This document shows positions 10,801 through 22,603 of a DNA stretch of 64,000 nucleotides, piece by piece (the stretch's first letter is position 1; every line of letters starts with the position of its first letter). Source of the stretch: Pelecanus crispus (taxonomy: Eukaryota > Chordata > Aves > Pelecaniformes > Pelecanidae); assembly GCF_030463565.1 (NCBI RefSeq), contig NC_134652.1, forward strand, positions 11,110,897 to 11,174,896, given 5' to 3'. The notes beneath the pieces are model-generated. The model did no database searches. It was not told where the DNA came from and saw only the letters and a program-made list of their open reading frames with translations. The translations under genes and the position numbers were made by a program.

Positions 10801-12829
10801 AACCTGAAGGCATCTGCAGCAATTGTTCCTGAAGATGTGCTATCCAAAATGTTACCATTTCATGGCACTTCTTGAATGATAGAATAGAATTTTTTTTGGT
10901 ATATATTCATTTTTTTTTTTCAATTGCTATAAAAGAAAGGAAAACAATCATGGCTAAGGCCATTTGTGAGATGGCATTAAAAGAGCCCACTCTGAGACAG
11001 ATAAAAATAATGAGAATCTTTCTGTCAAGAAGGATTTAGAAAATATCACTAGCATTATTAAAATTTAATTTTTTACTGTGCTTTTTGGTTCCCCCTTTTC
11101 CAGTGATAATGAGCAGGACTGCACACCTCCACATTGCTAGTACTTGTTTTGAGCAATAAATTCAGCCTTCCAGTCTGAAGACATTTCAGACAACAATTTT
11201 GACTGCTATAGGCTTATTTTTCAACCTGTTCTGTGCTTTGAGTCTTCCTATAAAAACCAGTTCATAAGCTAATTTTCCACAAGGCCAGTGGAACAAATAA
11301 AAATCAATTTTTGCCCAACTGGTTCAGAGAAAACCTGGGAATAGTGAAGACAGAACAGTGAAAAATAAAAAGGATCGATGTATTCACAAATGGTTTACCT
11401 GATAGAGAACTATCAAATTAGTTGACAGGAGATACTTGCCACTATTAGAGTATTTTCTTTTCAGCATGTTACAGTATTTCTATTAGGGAAGCAGAAATGC
11501 CTCTACTTTGTTATGACCTCAGACACCTTGGTTTAATAACCACACCGATCCTCCATGCATTCTGTAAAACTACAGGGCACGAAGTCAAAGTGCAAGAGCA
11601 CTTGCAGATCTTGCAACCAGAGGGACCTGCAAGCCCAACCTGGCTTAGAGTGGGTGTAAGTTTTCGTGATCTCGTGGAAGGAGGGAAGAGTCTTCTTTCA
11701 GTGAACAGAGGGAGACATTCATGACCTCAGGCCAACCTTGTCAAGAGGAATTTGGTCCATCAAGAAAGGAAAAAATCGTAAACCACTGCCCAGACTTCCC
11801 TCCCCAGTTAAAAAAACAAATGTTCAGGAGCACGCTGAAGACTAAGTAGTTTAATATCTCTTGGAGAGCAGAATACAGATTTCTCCAAAGATAGGAATCC
11901 CATTTGTAGACTTCAAAACTTTCAGAATCCCAAGGAGAACTCAAGGCATAAACTTTAATATCGTGGCCCAATCCATTTCATCATCTTCGCCGCTAATGGG
12001 GCAAGCATTTTTGAAACCACGATACCGAGAAGGGATTGGATAGGTGCTTATGCCTGTCAGTCTGCAGCCAGAAAAATATGTCTAGAAAACTGACTGAAGA
12101 ACAGAATCTGCTTTTTGATACAAATTAACAATCACTCCTGTGGAAATAAAACAAATTTATAATTTACTAGCTTAAATATTAAGGAAGCTCTTTTTAAGTA
12201 GCTGTAATCTTCACTCTAGTATGTAGCATTTTATACACTCCTTCATTTTTATGAGTTGGCATTAAAATGTGACTCATTTTAACAGAAAAAAAAAGGATTA
12301 AGTATGTCACTCTGAAGTAAAGCTGCATATTACCTATTTAACAATATTATAAGACACCATGGAGACATCGTTTCTAGGGCCAAACAAAACATTACTCAAT
12401 GAAGAAAGGGCATGAAATATAAAATATTCAGCAGAGGAAGGGTATTTGGAGTTAAGCAGTTTCACTGCCAATAAACAGCATCATAATAAGTAGTGTGCAT
12501 GTAGGAAAAAAGTATACCTGTTCTTCACTATTCGAGAAGTAACGCCTTAGTATGGGAAACTAATAAAGATACTACTCGTTCGGTAAGTACATGCAGGGAA
12601 AAACTAAAAACCACCACACATTTTGATTCTGAATCTCTTACAACTGATGCTAATTTGCTTATGATATCTGCCTGATTTAGAGCTAATCTTCTGTAAATTA
12701 ACTCCTAATGCTGTCTGAAATAATCCTCTTAATGCTGGTCTGTCTTGAGTGCTTTATATCAAATACCATGAAATACACAAGCATATAGAAGGCGCAGAGC
12801 ATTTGTAGTGCTGTTGGCTGCTCTTGAGT
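10801..12829. other. Intronic sequence, nothing recognised
   Basis: AT-rich with short T-runs (10890-10920). No exon, repeat family or RNA gene recognised. Confidence 0.5.
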
Positions 12830-13065
12830 ATTTGCTGTGCGGTGAAGACGCAAGCATGGTGTGGAGCTGCACGGCCCTGGGGCAGCTTTGGGACAGCACA
12901 GGGTCGCGTTGCTCTGGATGCCCCCTTCGACGGGGACAGCATGCCAGGACTGTGTCCCCCCACTCCTGGCCACCAGAGAGAAGAGGAGGCTCTGTGCCAC
13001 CTTACGGAACAGTGCAGGGAGGCGCAGTTCCACGCTCCAAACCTCCCACCTCCAGCAGAACAAGC
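12830..13065. other. Isolated GC-rich island
   Basis: About 235 bases of clearly higher G/C content with scattered CpGs and sharp transitions to AT-rich DNA on both sides. Open frames on both strands (for example 144 and 119 codons on minus) come from the paucity of AT-rich stops and resemble no known protein. Could be a small insertion or a local biased-gene-conversion hotspot. Confidence 0.4.
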
Positions 13066-13189
13066 TAATGAGAAAAAGTAAACAATCTGGGCTCTGAGAT
13101 TTCCAGATGACAAGATCTGTGTTAAACAGCACTAACTATCAGCTGGAAGCCTAATCTGATAACTGGTTTGAAAAGACAGACAACTTCGT

Positions 13190-13560
13190 TTCTTCAGACG
13201 GGGAAAATATTAAGGGTGTTGCTTCAGCATTGGCCAGCTTAATTATTATTGTCAGTGTGCTAACTCTGTATTCAAAACTATATTTTTTCCACTAAATGCA
13301 CCGGAACAATTTTCTCCCCCAACATTAATTTAACGATACAGCCAAAAACCTAATTGATATTGGTGAGCAATGCAATTCCAACGTATTATTTTCTCGGTTT
13401 TTGAAACATAAATGGCAGGCACAACTTTGACTGAATGGACCTCTTTATGTTTTAACAGGCAGTTTATTGGCCCAGACTCCAACATATAACAAGCACAATT
13501 GCAAAAGCAATACATTTTTAATTGAAAAATTCATGTATTTTTACTATGAAAGTGACTTAA
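13190..13560. promoter_or_regulatory. Candidate conserved non-coding element
   Basis: Rich in TTAATTATTATTGTC, ACATTAATTTAACG, CCTAATTGATATTGG and CAATGCAATT-type words (homeodomain, SOX and CCAAT-like). Repeat-free. Inference from composition only. Confidence 0.25.
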
Positions 13561-15460
13561 ATAACAAGTAACATTGTCAGGTACAGGGCTTTTAAAACAA
13601 TTTTTATATATGGAATCTTGTTTAGAAATTATATTCTCACCATAGCAAGCACTTATAGGAGGCTATTAAAAGAAAAAATATGTATTGTTTAAATCGTGCT
13701 TTATTGGAGCTTGCTTTTTTAATATATTAAAGAACAGATAAAGCACAATGATCAGTGAGCCGTATGTGTCCAACAGCCCTTCAAGAGCCTTGTGGAAATG
13801 TATAAAACAAGCAGTGATACAATCCTTTGCCAAACACTGTCATAAATTTTTTATTTGGCAGCTAACATTCTCACTAGTTTTCTTGGCAGCAATTGGGACC
13901 TTTAGCAAGAAAGGTGCAGGAGAAAAATACCTTGTTTAGAGATGTTTTCAACACTTTCTGGGATTTTTCAGAACTTCTGCCTGCAGCACATTTTACAACC
14001 ACAGTCTCCAGTCACCTGATGAGTAGGTGGTGGTTTTAAACTTTTTTTTTTAATATAGACAGCCTACTACCCCCCTCTGGCCTTCAGCCTAGGATACGAG
14101 TGTGAAGGGGGGCTGTATGTGTTCCACAGAGATACAAGTGGTTGCTCCTCTCTGTCTAGACAAAAAAACTTGAAAATAATATCAGAATGTACCTTTCATT
14201 CCTCCTGATACTATCTGTATCTTATTCCCGGATGACAGAGATAAATGAAAGGCAAACATGTGCTGATTACTTTTGCATTTTTCTTGGGAGATTTCTGCAG
14301 AAAAGCTGATCACGGGTGCAGCTACCCTGGTCAGCCGGCGGACTGCCTCATAAATGGAACTGTGAAATAGATTTCTGTACCCAGATCCACTCTTCTAGGG
14401 GTTTTTTGTTTTGGTTTGATTTTAAAAAAAGATATACTAGACTTGACATCTGACGTGCAGCCTTCCTCGGTGCACCCAGATATGCTGATGTGTTGTACAT
14501 GTGAAAATATGGCTCCAGAAGTACTGTGGTTTGGGGAGAATCAAACAGCGGGCTCCTACCAATTCACTTACGGAGCAGATGTTTTATATTTTGGTATTTC
14601 ATTGTTTCAGAATAGAAATAAGATGAACCTATCTTACATCTCAGCGACTTCCTCCAAAACTTTCACAACACTAAGATGTATTGCAGTCCTTCACATGGAC
14701 GTCAAGGAACCAGTTTGTCTTAAACAGATGTGGACCAGGAAAAGCACCTTTTCCTTATTTGCCTCAAATTAGAAAGGGTGGAATTTAGTTTTGGACAGCA
14801 TAAATTGCTTTAAACACAGGCTTAATTAAAGTAATGGTGTTACACTTATAAACACAAACTAATGGGCTTCCCCACAGCTTGTGTTCCAGTTTTGTCTCTC
14901 GTGTTTACCAGGGGCATCATCCCTCCAGAACTTTACAGAGCACACACAGACATCTAGTGGTTGGTGAAAACACTGCAAGCATGTCATTGTATCTGACACA
15001 GCTCGACTGGAGACAGTGAAGTCATGCCAGGTATGAGCTGAGCTAATTTTGTCTCTGGTACAACTATGGATGGGCAATCGAACAGGGAGCGAATTGCTCC
15101 TTCTGTGCCATCTCAGGTACTCATGCTGCCTCCGGTAAGAGAGTTGCTCTCTTGGCAACTCTGGCTTCCCAAATTTCCCTAATCATCAATTTGTTTCAAT
15201 TCAATCAGAGCTATTTTTGCCTTTCTTCTGAGTGCCTTTTCATTTCTCTCTCCTTGCTACTGTTTTACTTCACTTAAAAACTGAAGAGCTTAATTATGTA
15301 ATATCATTTGAAAGGTTCTCTGAACGTGGCTACCCGCAACAGAAGTCTACTGGAAAGCGACAGAGCAACGCGAGTTTACAGACAACAAAATACACACACA
15401 ATGAAAAAACACAGTCAGTCATAAATTCTAAACTGCTAGTAGAGGAATACGACTTGCTCT
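13561..15460. other. Intronic sequence, nothing recognised
   Basis: Ordinary intron. The 118-codon frame at 14416-14772 has no recognisable domain, promoter or splice context. Confidence 0.5.
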
Positions 15461-15514
15461 CCAGTCCGCATCAATCAATGGAAAGATGCCTAAAACTTCA
15501 GTGGGGTTTGAGTC
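15461..15514. repeat. Possible relic of an ancient palindromic interspersed repeat
   Basis: The string CATCAATCAATGGAAAGATG, then a CTTCAGTGGGGTTTGAGTCC-like arm, resembles old sauropsid repeats built on 'TCAATGGAAAGACTCC' and 'TTCAATGGGCTTTGGATC' modules, abundant in turtles and crocodilians (recalled, not searched). It lies just before a second relic at 15573. Confidence 0.35.
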
Positions 15515-15572
15515 CCACATCTGCAAAGGAGATCAAGAGACACAGTTTTGCACAGCGTTGTAAGAACTCAGC

Positions 15573-15655
15573 GCCCTGATTCTGCTCTCAGTTACACCAT
15601 TTTAAATCAAGCGGTACTCAGTGGTGTCATAACCCTGTACATCTGTGTCAGACCC
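15573..15655. repeat. Ancient palindromic repeat relic (GATTCTGCTCTCAGTTACACC type)
   Basis: Begins GCCCTGATTCTGCTCTCAG, then TTACACC, and ends in a decayed inverse arm (TGTGTCAGACCC). The first 28 bases closely match a widespread amniote repeat that I recall from turtle and crocodilian genomes; the rest is diverged. Probably a non-autonomous, MITE-like palindromic element. Family name not certain. Confidence 0.55.
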
Positions 15656-15895
15656 TGTGTTGCAAGGGCAGACTCGATGCCAAGAATGCAAAACAGATGT
15701 TGCTTTCCCAATGTTTTCTTGTTGTCATTTAAGTTGTTTTCATGGGGTTCTGTTTTCATTTTGGTGAGTGAAACAGGTCGACAGGACTTTTCAGAGGGCA
15801 GACTGGAGGAATGCTTCTGCATCTTCCTTTTTATTTTGCGTGCATGTGTGAATATGCATAGACTTTCAGTTACAACCGGGAAAAATCTTTTTTAA

Positions 15896-15913
15896 TTTTT
15901 TTTTTTTTTTTTT
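15896..15913 (+). repeat. Poly-T tract
   Basis: Uninterrupted run of T following AATCTTTTTTAA-type sequence. No target-site duplication evident that would mark a retroposed insertion. Confidence 0.85.
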
Positions 15914-17094
15914 AAGCTTCATTTGAGCTATGCTCTGTTCCCTTGGGGCAAAGTGAAAGGTAGCTATTTGTGGATGGGAAAAAGGGCTTTTGTGAACAGC
16001 AAAACTGCATCACCAAACAGCTTAAGAAAAAGATTTTTTGAAGTTTTTTTACTGCTATTTTAAGAGGAAACAGGGATAAATATATCTTTTTTGCATGTTG
16101 ACTCATTAACAAATTTAGCAATAAACACTTTGTAATTAAGTCTAGTAGTTTACTGCTGTCCAGAAGTTTCTCAATACTCTTTGCCCAGAAGGTTTTGGAA
16201 AATGTAGAACTAAGAAACGGTGAAGGCAAATCCCAACAGCTTGCTCAAGCAAATCTAGCCGAGGCTTAAACTCACTTCTGAACACTGAAATTTGAGATGC
16301 CGTATCAAATACGCAGCTCTTTTTCCCTGAAGAGAAGAAACTGGGTGTAGCTAACCTAGTGCATAATAGGTTTATTCTCATTCACAAAACAGGAATTACT
16401 TTATGGCCCCAAAGTAAAACTAGCACAGAAATATACTGGCAGATTTGCTGCAGATGTGTGTTGTGACACGTATGCAGGGAATCTGCTATTAATCACATGC
16501 TAAGATTTTAATATTATGTAGGGTAATGCAGGCAATCATTATGGTGAAGGTTCTGGATTCATAAAAGCCTAACCCACAAACGGGTCTTTTAAATTTAATA
16601 CATTTGAGCTCACTCTCACACTGCACCAGTTGAATTCCCTGATCCACCCCTCCCCGCTCCCCACTACATACATTTATTTCAATATCTATTGTGTGTTTCT
16701 TTTTGTGCTTGTGCTCCGCTTCTTTTCTTGCAACACATGACATCTCCCGTTTACCGGACTATGACAGGAATGTTCTTGTTAGAGGGGCTGTTTGCAAGAC
16801 CCCTGGACACGTACCTAGTACAGGAAATGGTCTGGCTCAAATGCTGGAAATGCCATCCTCCACCTGAATTCTTCAAAATTTGTGTCCGAACATAACTAGA
16901 ACCTATGTATCCGTACCCGGGCTAAGATTACTATGGACAATTATACCGTGGAAATGCATTATTCTGACAAAGCAATCAATCACGTTATTTCTCACAATTT
17001 TAGTTCACCCCTAAAATTTTCCTTACCTCCAAAGCCAGCTGGATATTATATTACCAAAGCTGTTGAAAGGGTGTAACACTAACCATGAAGCCAA
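15914..17094. other. Intronic sequence, nothing recognised
   Basis: AT-rich intron with no identified element. Confidence 0.5.
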
Positions 17095-17580
17095 AGGCCA
17101 CTAAAACTATGCAATGCATAAATTTTTATTGTTTGCTCAGCATTGAAATCTCATTAGGGCTCATAACTCATCGGCACACTGCAAACATTTGCATCTGCTG
17201 ATCATGAGAACTTAGATGGAATGTACACCTTTGGCTAATTTACTTGTTATGTTTTTAGACGAGACCCTGTGAGTTGCTTTTTATTTTCCTTTTAAAAAGT
17301 CCTTACGTGGTTGTGAGTTGAATGTTCACTTTTTAAACTAAACACATTAAAACATTCATTTGCAGTTTCTCAAGGTTGTTCTGTTGCTGGCAGTGTTCAT
17401 GATCATCATTTTACAAAAGCTTCGTTTGACTCAGTATTCAGGATAATCATTGTTTGAAAACCGTGCCCCATAGAGCATTTTGCTTCATTCATCCTTTCTG
17501 CTTTATGTAGTCACATTTTAATTAGGTTAAAATTTGTCCTCCAATTAGCTTTCATTAAAGTTTATAGATTACAGCAAAAA
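17095..17580. promoter_or_regulatory. Candidate conserved non-coding element with octamer site
   Basis: Perfect ATTTGCAT octamer at 17187-17194 in an even, repeat-free AT-rich block also holding GGCTAATTTAC, TTTAATTAGG, CCAATTAGC and CATTAAAG words. One of the stronger candidates by texture; conservation untested. Confidence 0.3.
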
Positions 17581-17815
17581 TCTCCACTGAGTTGTGCTTC
17601 AAAACTGTGCCTAAAGTTTAAAATGAAATAACTGTGCAAATGAGTGATTATGAAGATTATTACTATGCAAAAAACATCAGTCACTTCTTGGTTTACTTAT
17701 ACATTTAACTCTGTAATTTATTTTGCCGACTTCAATACCTCTGTGCTCTCCAGAGTAGTCATCATAATAATACCTTACAGTTACAGGATACCTTTCATTC
17801 CTAAAGATCCTTAGG

Positions 17816-17911
17816 GGCCTGATTCTGCAGTCCTTAGGCACACCGGTAGTCCTGCTGAAGTCCCTGAAACTATTTGAGCAAGTGCTACTCACTGTGTGTG
17901 AACCAGAACCC
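17816..17911. repeat. Ancient palindromic repeat relic (GGCCTGATTCTGCAGTCCTTA type)
   Basis: Starts GGCCTGATTCTGCAGTCCTT, has a centre with CTGAAGTCCCTG in place of the expected 'TGAAGTCAATG', and ends in a decayed arm (GAACCAGAACCC). Same style of element as at 15573 but a different arm sequence. Recognised from memory of sauropsid repeats. Confidence 0.5.
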
Positions 17912-18470
17912 AACTACAGGTCAAGTCCTGCTTTCAGATACCCACGTAGCGTTACTGTTGATTCACGCAGCTCAGAATGCAAACCAGATATGAACATTAT
18001 GCAAAAAAGTCCTTTCACCTACTTCTGGGTGAGATGTGGCAGCTGTTTAATGGTGCATGGTTACAAGACTCACCTCTTTAAATGAGGGTGCGAAGACAGA
18101 TACTTCTCCCCCCAGTTAAAACTGCAGAGAAAACTGAGAATGTAATTATCCAAAGAGGAAACGACTCAGTAGGACACTGGGGCTGGGGCTGCATCTCTCC
18201 TGTCACTCACGTCTTCAGATGCGACACTGCCAAGTATCGGATGCCCAGTCGCTAATACCTCCTGCACATGCAAATTTACTATGTGCTGAAGGCAATATAA
18301 AGTTTACAGTTTGCCAGGCTGATCCTACAACCAGAGCAGACATTTATTCTGGAGCAATCTCTCAGTGGAACACATGGGACTCCGTGTCAGAGCAGAGCTC
18401 CACAGAAATGGATCTGTTTGCAGGAAATTCTCTTCCAATAGCAAGAGCTATAAATATATATGCATATTTT

Positions 18471-18495
18471 AAAAAAAAAAAAAAAAAGAGAGAGA
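18471..18495 (+). repeat. Poly-A tract with (GA)n end
   Basis: A17 followed by about four GA units. Preceded by TATAAATATATATGCATATT. No element body recognised upstream. Confidence 0.85.
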
Positions 18496-18714
18496 TGCAG
18501 CCAACATCTTAAAACTAAAAATAGAGACACTTGGGTTACAAAAACAGGGACCTGTCTTTGCTCTAGCAACATATTTCTGATAGGAGGAACACAGTCGAAA
18601 ACAAGTATTTTACTACAAATAAAATGTAGTTCGTAAGCACGAGAGAACAATTTCAGCAAAACACAGGAGTGCAAAAAGCAGTCTTTGCTATTTTTCATGT
18701 GCTAATTGGTTGAA

Positions 18715-18865
18715 CAATCATTAGTTAATCTTCACATCACTGAGGTAACTAGTGTTATTCCCACTTAGCAGATGGCAAAACTAAAGCTTAAGGGTGTCAA
18801 AGGCTAGAGGGGAGTTTATAGTTTAAATGTTCTGACCCCAAGCCCTGTACTTAAGCCAAGACCAT
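18715..18865 (-). mobile_element. MIR-like SINE relic
   Basis: Plus-strand order of landmarks fits a reverse-oriented MIR: GTTAATCTTCACATCAC, TGAGGTAAC, GTTATTCCCACTTAGCAGATG, GCAAAACTAAAGC, then CTGACCCCAAGCCCTGTACTTAA. These parallel MIR's TTAATCCTCACAAC, GAGGTAGGT, ATCCCCATTTTACAGATG, AAACTGAGGC and the tRNA-derived head. Diverged, as expected of an element older than the amniote radiation. Confidence 0.6.
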
Positions 18866-21800
18866 GTCTCCAAGATGCAAAGCATCCAGGAGCAATACTA
18901 ATTTTAGGAGTCATGCTCAGGTCTGTCCCTCCTTCCCCCTGCTCCCACCTCCTCTTGGTGTTCATTTCTGCCAACACATTGCAGCATGCCAACCTCAGTT
19001 GTGCTGATTCAACAGCTTGTGGGTCCATGTGATGAATCGGATCAAGCAATTGATCCAGGATAAAAAAAGAAAAAGAAAAAAAGAAGAGGGTGGGAGAGGA
19101 GAGCTATTTTGCACTGGATCAATTCCATTTCAAGACATTGACTGGAGAACAGAAGTGCTCGTGAAAATGAAAGAGCAGCTGGATGCAGCATAGAGGCAGG
19201 AGTGAGTATTTTTGGGAGCAGGAGACCCTGCTGTTGATGCTGGTGGTTTCGTACCACAGAACTGAGGTCCAAACCATTCCAAAATCATTCCATTTTCATG
19301 TTTTAACTCTTTTATATCTCTCCTTCCTTTTACCTTCCTTTGCCTGCTTTGTTCTCAGGAAGAGCGTAGCTACTCCATACTACCTTTACACAACAAATTC
19401 ACACAAGGCAATTCAGAAACTGGAAGTATTTCACTTTCCCCAATTAAAATCTGGAACACCAAGTTTGCCTTCTCAATTACACTGACTATATTGCGGAAAT
19501 ACTGCTCCATTTCCTCAGTAGAATTGTCATGTTTCATAAAATACAGACAAACTAGTCATGCTTTATGTCAAGGGTGCATTTACAAATAGTTTATAAAGGA
19601 TTTAGATGATTAACCATATACTGAGACAGTTAATCAAATTTAAGAGGCTACTTTAGAATTCTACACATCAAGCAGTTATTTATAATCCTGGTTATTGCTT
19701 TCTACCTTATATCCACCCCTAATGCACACTATTATAATATTCTGCTAACTCTTTATAAATGATTTGTGTTAGCAAAATAAAAAAAAAAGCCCAAATCCTA
19801 TCGTAAGAAATAGGTTAGATAATTAGGACTGTGAGACTGCTAGACTAAATGAATCAGATCCAAGAATCAGATCTTTGGAGGTAGTTAGACAGTCTGTGTC
19901 ATGATTTAGATACTTCAAGGCCCTTAAAAATCTCAGCCCTCATTACTCTGCACATGGGACTTATGCAATTTTAAAAACTTGGCCAAGTGTCATCTGAAAA
20001 GGCACAAATGTTGAAGTAACTGCAACAGTTGAGAAACACATTTTTTCTTCAACAAAACATCAGTATCATGACAGGATGCTTAGAGCTTCAGTGCTTCATG
20101 CTGGTTGTGGAAAAAAAAACCCAACAATGGAAGCCTTGAGGAATGCTAAATATAACTGGTATCCTTACAAAATACAGTCTGCTCAGTTAGAATAGAATGA
20201 GAAATTATTTCTTGCGATTTTATTCAGTCATTTTAAGCAGCGCCGCCTGCTTATATATACAGCGCATTTTTAATGAAGAAGTAACCATAGATTACTTTTT
20301 ATTGTGGTGTGATATATAAAGTTTTAAAAAAATATTATATCCATTCTGGAAGTATAGTGTATTCGGTGCTATTTTTGCCTAGGAATGGAAACTCGAACTG
20401 GAAATAGAGTCATTCATTCACACTTACAGGATGACATCCCGTTGACAGGCATGCAAACTTGGAAAGGTGCTACACAGTCACTCTTAAAATACTACACTAT
20501 ATTTTTTTCCTTCTAAGCTTCAATTAAGTAAATGTTAAAGAGGGATCAGTACTTCGTTAAGGCAAGAGATCATCTTTCAGAAGTACAAAGACAGAAAAGT
20601 CAAGGCACCAACTACTAAATAAACTGTTTTCACAACAGAAGTGGCACCTTCAAGCCCCTCTACAGTGAGGTGCCGTGCTGTTGGAGTTCTGCTCATTCGG
20701 ATTTTGATTTTAAAGAGCATTCCCCAGTACGATCAGAAAGGTCATCAATCCTTCCTGCCAGGTAGTTGATTATTTGTGTTGGGTTGGTTTTTTTTTTTCA
20801 TTCAGGGAGAATGAAAATCATAAAAGGCGTGAAAATACAGTTGAGGTAGATATATTCACAGATTCTAATATAGCTGGAATGCTGTCAGTGCTAACGAGCC
20901 CTGAGCAAGTGATCCGCGTCTGGCATGCTCTGCCAAACAAACTACAATTACAGGAGAATCAAAAATATAACAAGCAACTTTAAACCTCCTGGATTTGTGA
21001 GCCTGGGCTTAAGAATCATATTTGGACTTGCTGCCACAGGCTTGCTTCCAAAAGGCACCCAAAACTGGAAGGACCTTTCTAATGGGAATGAAGGAAGAAA
21101 AGTTTCCATTTAAGACATGGCATTTCAAAATGGCAGAGGGAGCAACTGACCCTAGAGGGTCTTGCCCCTCTGTGTCAAATTCCTACAAGAGTGGCTCGTA
21201 AGACTTCAGCTCTGAATCAAAATGTCAGGACTCAAAATCCACACCATAAATCGTGCCCTCTGAAATTGAGGTACATAATCCTCTTGGCTCTGCTTTCTGT
21301 TGGGCTTCTCCGGCCTTGTGCATGCCACCGCAGTGCCAATGAAGATGTACTTTCCCTTTTTCTTACAGAGAAAACCTCATCTAGCCCCAAAATTTAATGA
21401 TTTTAAACGATGTGCTCTGTAACTCCTTTTCCACCAGCTTCCTTGTTTTCTGCTTGTTCTAAAAAAGCCTTTGACCCGCTCATAAGAACACCGTTTCTAT
21501 TTCTGTCATCCCAAATTAACAAATGGATGAGGAGGGAGGAAACTCCCCAGCCACTCCAAACCTTCACCCTCCAAGTCCCCCTGCCTCATTGCAGCCCTGG
21601 TGCTCCAAAATAAAGCAAGCATGAACGGGCTGAAGCTTCAAAGGGACATCAGCACTTGCTTAAATGATATTCCGAATCATGGCCTAAATGGCAGTGGTGG
21701 TCGGGGAGAGCAGGTATTTACTTCGCGCAGTCTCTTAGGATACAATGGATTTATGGCTGTCAATTCTAAACAACACCGCTATTGTCTCTTCACATTTTAT

Positions 21801-22556
21801 CTGCCTCCATTATTCATTTATGTTGATTTTGATTGATGAAGACACTTTAAAAAAGGAGGGGAGAAGGGAGGAAGGGGAGAGGAATACTTCAACTGTTTGG
21901 TCTCTAATTCCTGTAAATTTACAGTTCATACCGCAAGAGTATTACTCTGTCCACTTTAACATTTTGGGAAGGATTTTTTTTTTTACCAGTCTCTTCTTTG
22001 TGAAAGACTGGAAATGGGGTGCAAGCAGTGCTTCCGACACATATCTAATCACCGTAGAGCCGGCACATCATACTGCAATCAGCCAGGAAAATCAATGTTG
22101 GTCTTTTTAATGAAAAAGTGTTAAGACTTCTGCAAAACCTCTTTTACGTATTTACTTCCTGTGCCACAGCTAATTAAGTTTTAGGCTGGTTTGATATGTC
22201 AAAAATTGCTTGGATCACAGAACTAAACCCAAGCAGAGCAGATATGATTTCTTCATTCCAAGTGAAAGCATCTGCCAGAAAGCTACTCTTCTGACTGCGT
22301 GGAAGTCATAAAGAAAAGGCCCAGCTTTGGCTCACTTGCTTCCAAATATATGGTATTTACTGACCTCTCATTAAAATATCCTGACAGAATACAGATTATG
22401 AACCATCCGATACATTTCTTTCCAGGGGAGGCTACGTCTGAGGCCTGGGGGTAAAGTGATTTCTGAGAGTCGTTTAAATTCAGTTCACTCCTCAAAGTTT
22501 TAAATGAGCTTCTGAGCAAGCACTACAAACTTGCCAAGCTCTCTGCTTACTTACAG
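18866..22556. other. Intronic sequence, nothing recognised
   Basis: AT-rich intron with a purine-rich stretch (A-rich with G) at 19062-19100 and a T-run near 20790. Short frames show no recognisable similarity. Confidence 0.5.
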
Positions 22557-22603
22557 AAAAAAAAAAAAAAAAAAGAAGAAAGAAAGAACGAACGAAAGAA
22601 AGA
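22557..22603 (+). repeat. Poly-A and (GAAA)n/(GAAC)n microsatellite
   Basis: A18 followed by GAAGAAAGAAAGAACGAACG-type tetranucleotide units to about 22603. Purine tract on the plus strand. Confidence 0.85.

Noticed and set aside
12698..13132. Overlapping 144- and 119-codon minus frames plus plus-strand frames in the same interval
   Set aside because: All sit on a GC-rich island where stop codons are rare; open in several frames at once, so not coding evidence.
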